A DNA stretch of 64,000 nt, taken from contig NZ_JASJOU010000008.1 of the NCBI RefSeq assembly GCF_030068605.1, positions 62,001 to 126,000 on the forward strand, read 5' to 3'. The DNA comes from Xanthocytophaga agilis (GTDB taxonomy: Bacteria; Bacteroidota; Bacteroidia; Cytophagales; 172606-1). This document shows positions 58,511 through 64,000 of this stretch, piece by piece. The notes under the pieces are model-generated. The model was not told the origin of the DNA. It did not search any database and saw nothing but the letters and a program-made list of their open reading frames with translations. The stretch's first letter is position 1. The number at the start of each line of letters is the position of its first letter. The position numbers and the translations under genes are program-made.

Positions 58511-59086
58511 TTAACTATGTCTGGGAGGAGGTGAGGTTGTTTCCGGATACAAAGAGGAATACGAAAAATCCGGACAATATGAGTAGTCAGCCATGGTACT
58601 TACAGGCAAAAGGGAGAAAGGGTCTTCACCCAAAGGTAAATATTCCTGTAAAACCAGTTTAGTGATTTTATGATTTTTAGAAGTATGTGTATCTGTATAG
58701 TCAACCACATGTGTTTTGACATGTTTTGACAAGTCGTCCTGTACCTGTTCCTTTGCCTGATTATTGATACAATACAGATATAAGGTATCGTTGTGAATGC
58801 GTCGCAGGGCTTTTTCGTAAATCTTATCCTGATAGCGAAATTCTCCTTCTACAGGCTCCAGATCTCTGTCTATCTGGTGATAAAGTTCAATGGGAATCCG
58901 AAAGACAATCCAGTTTTCATTGTCTTTGCTATTTTCTATACTGCTATATACTCCCTGTCCTTTGCTTTCCAGTATCGTACGTAGGTGTAATCGTGCCTGT
59001 ACTTGTGCATACTCATAATACAGGTAATACCCTATTGTATTATAGAGAAGCAAACCCAAAAGGAGTATGGAGATAGGTCTTTTCAA
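58511..59086 (-). CDS. Hypothetical protein with N-terminal membrane anchor, 191 aa
   Basis: An N-terminal hydrophobic helix (RPISILLLGLLLYNTIGYYL) is followed by a periplasmic domain with EGEFRYQDKIYEKALRRI and LYCINNQAKEQ. Similar small proteins of unknown function sit beside TonB-dependent receptors in other Bacteroidota. It is the first gene after the promoter at 59109-59138 and so probably heads the seven-gene unit. A 225-bp gap separates it from AhpD-like copy 3. Confidence 0.7.
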   Translation of the reverse strand: MKRPISILLLGLLLYNTIGYYLYYEYAQVQARLHLRTILESKGQGVYSSIENSKDNENWIVFRIPIELYHQIDRDLEPVEGEFRYQDKIYEKALRRIHNDTLYLYCINNQAKEQVQDDLSKHVKTHVVDYTDTHTSKNHKITKLVLQEYLPLGEDPFSLLPVSTMADYSYCPDFSYSSLYPETTSPPPRHS

Positions 59087-59108
59087 GACAGTGCGACGGT
59101 ATGTACGC

Positions 59109-59138
59109 CAAATATAGAAATTATTTATACTTTATCAA
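59109..59138 (-). promoter_or_regulatory. Promoter of the TonB/AhpD-like unit
   Basis: On the minus strand TATATTTG (exact TAnnTTTG) is preceded by TTG with a 19-bp spacer, the standard Bacteroidota -33/-7 arrangement. The predicted start lies about 16 nt before the first ATG. It is the best-formed promoter in the window. Confidence 0.65.
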
Positions 59139-59167
59139 TAAAATAATGCATTATTTTATTGATAAAG
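59130..59167. promoter_or_regulatory. Perfect 38-bp palindrome, candidate operator
   Basis: An exact inverted repeat centred on ATGCAT with TTTATCAATAAAATA arms. It covers the -33 box of the promoter at 59109-59138. No gene ends here, so a terminator is unlikely. It is well placed as a binding site for a dimeric regulator. Confidence 0.6.
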
Positions 59168-59300
59168 CTAAGTAGTACCAGATTATGAATATAAGTTTGC
59201 TTGTCTAATTCTTCTTTGCTTGCAGTATTTAAAAGAGTTCACTTCCTGAGTTTACTTGTATCCAAAATTGGTTTATAATCCAGAACATATCTCTTCTTAT

Positions 59301-59401
59301 CGCCCTGTCACTTTTTTGCTTGCCCAAAAAAGTAACCAAAAAAGGGCAAAAAATTCCAAAGCTTCGCCCCACAGGGCTAACGCTAGGCCCGCGGAATTTT
59401 T
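59301..59401. repeat. Dispersed Bacteroidota-type intergenic repeat
   Basis: The core GCTTGCCCAAAAAAGTAACC followed by AAAAAAGGGCA resembles an intergenic repeat I recall as widespread in Bacteroidota. It has inverted segments: AAAATTCC with GGAATTTT, and GGGCTAACGC/GCTAGGCCC. Only one copy occurs in this window. It encodes no protein. Confidence 0.55.
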
Positions 59402-59580
59402 ATTCTCACGCACCTACACTTCCTCTCGCGATTGAAGTCAACTTTACTCTCTTTGTAGCTCCTTTCTTTGGTATATTTCCTAGATTTCTATCTCTCTGAA
59501 GGGGACATTCACATTCTGTTTATCTTGAGAGGGTGCTCTGTCCTGCTAAGCGGCTCACATCCATCCTTCTGAAAGAATAA

Positions 59581-59881
59581 TTCCTTTCATCCTTATGTCT
59601 TTCTGGAAGGAACACTACTCCCCATTTTGTCCTCCTGTAAGGATCTCGTGGCAAGACCGGCGGCCTTTCCGAGTGGAGAATAAATTCACTCACAAACCAA
59701 GCGTGGCTCTATTTGTCAAAAGTTTCTTTCAGAAGGACAGAGAGGAATGTAAGCCTTTCAGGAGACAGGTCCTTCTTAGGACAAAAAGGAGCTTCCTTTC
59801 AGCAAGACAGGGACAGGGCATTCCAAAAAGATAGAGGATATATTCCTTTCTGTAAGACAACAGGGACAAAGCCTGTCAGGT
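59581..59881. repeat. Degenerate short direct repeats (CTTTCwGnAAGACAG type)
   Basis: Related units start near 59599, 59726, 59755, 59796 and 59846, each like CCTTTCAGCAAGACAGGGA but diverged. The spacing (29-50 bp in the dense part) is irregular, unlike CRISPR. With the repeat at 59301-59401 it fills the 59168-59980 gap, in which I see no credible gene; open frames here are by-products of the repeats. Confidence 0.5.
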
Positions 59882-59980
59882 GGAGAGATAAGAAGTATTC
59901 ATTGTTTTTTGGAGTATTATACTCCGAAGAGCGAACAGGAAGATGGCGATTGTTTTCTGTCCTTCAGAAAGAGCATTGTC

Positions 59981-60553
59981 TTACATTGACAGCCATAAGG
60001 CGGGGCGAAGGCCGCCGCTATCTTTGGGTGTTCCGTAAACGCCATTACCACGGACATAGACATAGCCGTCTTTGGTAACACTTGCAGCTGTGCGACCATA
60101 ATAGCCTGGAGACCGAAGCCTCCACCAGTGAAAGTCGTTACCATACTTTGCTTGTCGCTTACTGTTGTTTTCGTCATCTATATACCATGTCTGACTACCT
60201 TTATGATGTAGCTTTGCTTTACTATCCCCGAAATATTCACAGACTTCTTCCAGACTTAGCAGAAATATACTATCAGTAGTATCTTCCCCTCCTTTTGATT
60301 TAAACCAGGGGCTATCTGGATTGTTGTTGATAACTGTGAGGATCTTTGTCTTTTCATCCTGACTGAAGGTATTGTAAAACTCATTGTTAAGATATTCTCT
60401 TAACGCACAATCAACCCAGGTGACCTCTACAAATTTTGTGTGATACCAACGCAGTTCGAGTATATTTTCAGTAATAATCAGTGCTCTGTCGTCTTTAACG
60501 GAAAGTACTTGCCATGTATAATCGCCAAAGGGTAGTATATCGCCTTTTACCAT
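59981..60553 (-). CDS. DUF6273-domain protein with a variable-region-like C-terminus
   Basis: This 190-aa protein starts with GDILPFGDYTWQVL (a YTWQVL-type opening) and contains ALREYLNNEFYNTFSQDE and SIFLLSLEEVCEYFG. It ends with WWRLRSPG, AASV, G-x-V and GGLRPALWL, the DUF6273 signature. Residues 151-174 are dominated by Tyr, Arg, Thr, Ser and Gly codons of NNY form, as in variable regions of diversity-generating retroelements. No reverse transcriptase is in the window. The G+C-rich 3' end differs from the rest of the gene. It is probably monocistronic; cellular role unknown. Confidence 0.78.
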   Translation of the reverse strand: MVKGDILPFGDYTWQVLSVKDDRALIITENILELRWYHTKFVEVTWVDCALREYLNNEFYNTFSQDEKTKILTVINNNPDSPWFKSKGGEDTTDSIFLLSLEEVCEYFGDSKAKLHHKGSQTWYIDDENNSKRQAKYGNDFHWWRLRSPGYYGRTAASVTKDGYVYVRGNGVYGTPKDSGGLRPALWLSM

Positions 60554-60627
60554 TTCTTATCTATTGACACTCATATGTTCTGAATATTTCGGTTACCAGA
60601 AGTTTTCTGTTTGGCCTAGCTATATAC

Positions 60628-60660
60628 AAAAAAGCCGTAATAATACAATTACGGCTTTTT
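60628..60660 (-). terminator. Rho-independent terminator of the metalloprotease gene
   Basis: AAAAAGCCGTAAT pairs exactly with ATTACGGCTTTTT around a 6-base loop, 30 bp after the stop, with a U-tract on the minus strand. Confidence 0.85.
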
Positions 60661-60690
60661 GAAGAATTTATTTATATGGATAACAGCTGT

Positions 60691-61875
60691 TTAGTCGCCA
60701 TTAAACCCAACATAAAATGTCGATGAAAAATCAGAAATAGCTGGATTGGCATCTGAGATTATTTTAATCTGGATCAAGGGAGTATATGCCGGAGTCATAT
60801 TTGTAGGTAGTAACGGTGTATTATTTACATGGTAATATCCCGTATTAGGTATATTGGAAGCCAATGTCCCTTTCAGTGCTCCTTTTTCATAAAGCTGTAA
60901 AGTTACTGTTGAAGTAGTAACCAGAGCATTGTTCCAGGTAATATCAAAGCTGGCATAACTTTGATCATAACGGTCACCACCAAAGATGCCATACCCATAT
61001 AATCCCGTATATTTACCTTCTGGAGAAGTAAGCCATTTATCATACGTTCCCCACGGATATAAGTATTGAACTGCTATTTTATCATAGGTTGAAAAGCTAT
61101 TCCATGGAGGAACAACACCATTATAGTATACACCAGAATTCATAACAGAATTCGGATCGCTTTGCGGTGTGCCAGGTATAAGATATCCTGGATGATATTC
61201 ATCTGTATGATATAGGCCAAGTACATGCCCCATCTCATGGGCAAACAGGAAGCGTTTTTGTAAATAGCTAAGACCATTACTCAACGAGGTATTAACCCTG
61301 ATTCGCCAGCCTGGCTTATTAGTAGATGGAAATTCTGCCCTTGCATAATCCCCTGTAATGGAGTTATCTGCATAAACATTAACATCGGCATAAATACTAT
61401 TATCAGTAGGCTGATCAGTATCTATAAAGGCAAAATTGATTTTGCTATTGGCATCTCTGGCCCAGTTGCCAATGGCTTCCTGCAAAGCTACTTCGTAATT
61501 AGCTTTTATGCTGGGGTTAACATAGACCTTTATATTTTCAACATTAAAAGATGAAATAATGCCGGGAGTTTGCCATTGTTGTTCCCGCGCACTTTTTCCC
61601 TGATTAAAACCTTTTTTTAATGCAAAATAGGCTTCAACCTGTTTAAGATCAGTTTCGTTTTTCTTAAATAACAAATCTCCGGAAACCAGATAATACTCTC
61701 CCTGATCTTCTATTTGATTTTCTTTAAATCCTGCCTCTTTTAATTTAGCAAGCAGTGGCAAGTCTGTGGATGAACTGAGATTACTATGTGGGTCAACTTT
61801 GTCGTTTTGGCAAGATGTGCCATACAAGAGGAATAACGAAAAAATGCAGCAAGAAAGCCATTGAAACTTTTTCAT
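60691..61875 (-). CDS. Lipoprotein metzincin metalloprotease (matrixin-like)
   Basis: This 394-aa protein has a lipobox LLYGTSC (Cys22). Residues 30-110 resemble a propeptide; the catalytic domain has the zinc motif HEMGHVLGLYH with His213, Glu214, His217 and His223, and a Met-turn SVMNSG. The C-terminal 110 residues are a beta-sandwich-like domain. It is an extracytoplasmic protease. The subfamily (M10 or M12) is not certain. It has its own terminator. Confidence 0.88.
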   Translation of the reverse strand: MKKFQWLSCCIFSLFLLYGTSCQNDKVDPHSNLSSSTDLPLLAKLKEAGFKENQIEDQGEYYLVSGDLLFKKNETDLKQVEAYFALKKGFNQGKSAREQQWQTPGIISSFNVENIKVYVNPSIKANYEVALQEAIGNWARDANSKINFAFIDTDQPTDNSIYADVNVYADNSITGDYARAEFPSTNKPGWRIRVNTSLSNGLSYLQKRFLFAHEMGHVLGLYHTDEYHPGYLIPGTPQSDPNSVMNSGVYYNGVVPPWNSFSTYDKIAVQYLYPWGTYDKWLTSPEGKYTGLYGYGIFGGDRYDQSYASFDITWNNALVTTSTVTLQLYEKGALKGTLASNIPNTGYYHVNNTPLLPTNMTPAYTPLIQIKIISDANPAISDFSSTFYVGFNGD

Positions 61876-62050
61876 AATACTAAGTGATTAAAAAATGACA
61901 AAAAATACCTTCTTATTCATCTACTATCAAAAGATTGCTCTAATCCCTAAAATAGAATTTATTTTTTATCATATTTATTTAATCTCTTTATATGATTGTT
62001 ACTTTTTTAGTTATTCTATTAGTATTAAGATAATATATAAAAACAAAAAA

Positions 62051-62069
62051 CCGAGGCAAGTTGCCTCGG
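62051..62069 (-). terminator. Rho-independent terminator of the TIG/beta-helix gene
   Basis: CCGAGGCAA and TTGCCTCGG lie one base apart, followed on the minus strand by T-rich sequence, 57 bp after the stop codon. Confidence 0.8.
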
Positions 62070-62125
62070 CTTTTGTAGTGGAGAAATATCAAAAGAGATA
62101 TTCAAAAAGTATTTTAGATCAATTG

Positions 62126-63787
62126 TTATTTATAATCAGTGTTTTGAGGATCGAAGTTAGTCCAACCTGCAGTCCAATCCACAGTACCAAATGCACCTCT
62201 GAAAGTTTCTTTTGTAAAGAAAGAATTATCACCCTTTCCGGTCCAAACTGCATTTTGCAGCAAAGGAGAACCACTGGCAGGTAGGAAGTTAGGCGTTCCT
62301 AAAGTGAAGTTCGCGGCGTTTAGTGACAGTTCAGAAAGTGTTGTAGCTACCAGATTGTTGTTACCTGTCATATTGAATACTTTAGACGCCTGATCGTTAG
62401 TTACTTTTCCTTTACCAAGGAGTGCATTTGTCACATTGGCTAATACAATACCACGTAATTGAAGATTTCCACTTACTGCATTTGCATATGTACTGGTTCC
62501 AACAGTTTGAACAGTTGTATCAACATCATTATTATCTAGTCGTAAACCTTCTGGATATCCTACAAATACAGAGTTAAATATACTGATAGAAGTATTTCTT
62601 CTTAGGTGCATAGCTGACTGGTAAGGTCCGCTTCCAGGGGCTGGAGTTGCAGCAGAAGAAGGCGTTCCACTAGTTCCGAAAACACTTATATTGGCGAATA
62701 CAGGGCTAGTAAGAGGTAATCCATTATTTTGATCTGTTGCAGGTGTACCAGAATTTCCAAAATTATCAGATTCAAATCCATTAGAACCAGATTGGTCAGC
62801 TATGTTTGGATCTCTCAAAGATACACCATATTGTACTTTTCCTGAGAAACCAAAGTCTGTATCAAAATCATCATCAAACCCTCTGTAAGCAACAAGATAT
62901 TTCGCAGTTACTGTTCCTCCAAACCATTCGTATGAATCATCACCACTGTAAGAAACCTGAATGTGCTCTAATGTTGTTCCTGAGCCTACACTATATAAAG
63001 TCAAGCCATTGACTTCACTATTAGCAGAAGCTGTAAGGGCAATACCTGCAAATTCTATTCTGACATACTTTAATGAACCTGAGTTATCATCAGCAACATT
63101 AAAAGCACCATATGTACCACGTAGTCCACCTTCAAAAGTTTGGGTTGCCAAACGGTTGTGAGGAGCTTTCCCCATCAAAACCACCCCACCCCAATCACCA
63201 TAACTTCTACTACCTTTAGCTTGATTAGAAGTAAATACAATTGGATTTTGAGCAGTTCCTTCAGCCATAAGTTTGGCACCTTTTTCGATTACTAAGGCCC
63301 CTTTACTTTCTTTATCACCTTTGATAAGTGTACCTGGTTCAATTGTAAGTGTAACGCCATCTGTTACATACACGAATCCTTTCAAAAGGTATATACTATC
63401 AGAAGACCATGTACGAGATGATTTAATTTCTCCTGAAATTTCAACTATAGAACGATTTGATAGTGTGAAGTCTGAAGATGAAGATACAGTTTGGCCATTT
63501 ACTGTTACAGATATTTTACCTGTTGTTGCATTAGAAGGAACAATAGCAACAATTTGATTAGTACTTGCAGACTTAATGGCAGCCTCCACATTTCCAAATT
63601 TTACTATATTTTCTGAAGCAGTAGCACTGAATTTAGTACCAACTATAGTTATTTCTGTACCAGCTGTAGCAGTTTTAGGCGTAAAGTCAACAATAGATAA
63701 TACTTCGTTATCGTCATCATCATTTTTACAAGAAAATGCAATAAATGTTAAGGCAAACATAAATGCGAGAATTTTCAAATTTCTCAT
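62126..63787 (-). CDS. IPT/TIG-domain surface lipoprotein with beta-helix-like region
   Basis: This 553-aa lipoprotein has lipobox FIAFSC (Cys20) followed by a KNDDDDN acidic stretch, which fits surface export. Residues 30-110 form an IPT/TIG domain (IVDFTPKTATAGTEITIVGT). Then YVTDGVTLTIEPGTLIKGD, GALVIEKGAKLMAEG and LEHIQVSYSGDDSYEWFGG suggest a right-handed parallel beta-helix. It is encoded 43 bp after the end of a TonB-dependent receptor gene, so the two probably form an operon and work together at the outer membrane; the ligand is unknown. Confidence 0.83.
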   Translation of the reverse strand: MRNLKILAFMFALTFIAFSCKNDDDDNEVLSIVDFTPKTATAGTEITIVGTKFSATASENIVKFGNVEAAIKSASTNQIVAIVPSNATTGKISVTVNGQTVSSSSDFTLSNRSIVEISGEIKSSRTWSSDSIYLLKGFVYVTDGVTLTIEPGTLIKGDKESKGALVIEKGAKLMAEGTAQNPIVFTSNQAKGSRSYGDWGGVVLMGKAPHNRLATQTFEGGLRGTYGAFNVADDNSGSLKYVRIEFAGIALTASANSEVNGLTLYSVGSGTTLEHIQVSYSGDDSYEWFGGTVTAKYLVAYRGFDDDFDTDFGFSGKVQYGVSLRDPNIADQSGSNGFESDNFGNSGTPATDQNNGLPLTSPVFANISVFGTSGTPSSAATPAPGSGPYQSAMHLRRNTSISIFNSVFVGYPEGLRLDNNDVDTTVQTVGTSTYANAVSGNLQLRGIVLANVTNALLGKGKVTNDQASKVFNMTGNNNLVATTLSELSLNAANFTLGTPNFLPASGSPLLQNAVWTGKGDNSFFTKETFRGAFGTVDWTAGWTNFDPQNTDYK

Positions 63788-63829
63788 AGTTTCAGCGTTT
63801 TGGTGAAAAGTTTAATTTGTGGTTGATAT

Positions 63830-64000
63830 TTAAAAATTGTAAGTAACGCCTAGTGTGAGATAAGATCCCCGACGGAAGGTTCTTACGGGTTGCTTATCAG
63901 CAGCTGTAACCTTTGCATCTCTGTTATAATCTTGTTCAAGGCGAAATCTTTGATTAAGGATATCCTGAATACCCGCTTTTATCTCCCATTTCTGAGCAAA
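63830..64000 (-). CDS. TonB-dependent receptor, C-terminal fragment
   Basis: The last 56 codons of a gene that begins beyond the right edge. They read KAGIQDILNQRFRLEQDYNR and FRRGSYLTLGVTYNF, typical of the final barrel strands of TonB-dependent receptors: a xxNxxxF region (DILNQRF) and a terminal Phe. The stop lies 43 bp before the TIG/beta-helix lipoprotein gene. Receptor subtype cannot be told. Confidence 0.85.
   Translation of the reverse strand, partial: FAQKWEIKAGIQDILNQRFRLEQDYNRDAKVTAADKQPVRTFRRGSYLTLGVTYNF

Noticed and set aside
59581-59881. CRISPR array
   Set aside because: Repeat units are strongly diverged and unevenly spaced, and there are no cas genes.
59713-60078. Plus-strand open frame of 121 codons
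   Set aside because: It overlaps the DUF6273 gene and the repeat units; its composition follows the repeats and it shows no domain.

Overview
The window looks like a chromosomal segment of a Bacteroidota bacterium, most likely a Cytophagales relative. The evidence is AT-rich DNA, several TAnnTTTG -7 boxes typical of Bacteroidota promoters, little Shine-Dalgarno signal, SusC/SusD outer-membrane pairs, a type IX secretion (T9SS) C-terminal domain, LytS/LytTR two-component genes and many lipoboxes. I see no tRNA, rRNA, CRISPR array, transposase, integrase or phage gene.

Layout. 0-6.8 kb: an edge-truncated Hsp70-like gene, an ABC-F ATPase, an EamA exporter, a secreted alpha/beta hydrolase, a GNAT acetyltransferase and small unknowns. 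6.7-8.9 kb: two immunity-like genes (DUF1963 and SMI1/KNR4) lying between two copies of the 3' end of the GNAT gene. 8.9-17.6 kb: a protein with calcium-repeat-like motifs, a lipoprotein esterase, a LytS-LytR-beta-lactamase-fold operon, a gene split by an in-frame TAG, and a SASA-type esterase. 17.6-21.9 kb: class Ia ribonucleotide reductase (nrdA, nrdB), with a promoter region that carries DnaA boxes overlapping an NrdR-like palindrome. 22.4-34.9 kb: secreted GH2 beta-galactosidase, secreted unknowns including a T9SS cargo, then housekeeping genes ftsH, rsfS, birA and ahcY, and a glycosyltransferase. 34.9-44.3 kb: a divergent XRE-cupin regulator facing a six-gene unit: susC, susD, a glycerophosphodiesterase lipoprotein, a phosphonatase-like HAD, a FAD oxidoreductase and a PhnZ-like HD oxygenase. 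44.4-50.2 kb: a surface-glycan locus (multi-spanning membrane protein, two GT4 glycosyltransferases, asparagine synthase). 51.1-59.2 kb: a seven-gene unit with a TonB receptor, an MFS carrier, a DUF3179 protein and three AhpD-like paralogues, read from one promoter overlapped by a perfect 38-bp palindrome. 59.2-64 kb: a repeat-rich non-coding stretch, a DUF6273 protein whose C-terminus resembles a diversity-generating variable region, a lipoprotein metalloprotease, and an IPT/TIG beta-helix-like lipoprotein next to the end of a TonB-dependent receptor.

Two loci best fit an undescribed system. The first couples a SusCD importer and a GDPD lipoprotein to C-P bond-cleaving enzymes; I infer uptake and breakdown of a phosphonate ester, possibly a phosphonolipid headgroup. 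The second combines a TonB receptor, MFS carrier, DUF3179 protein and three AhpD-like proteins; its substrate is unknown.

All family assignments are from reading motifs by eye and recall of family features; no database search was run.
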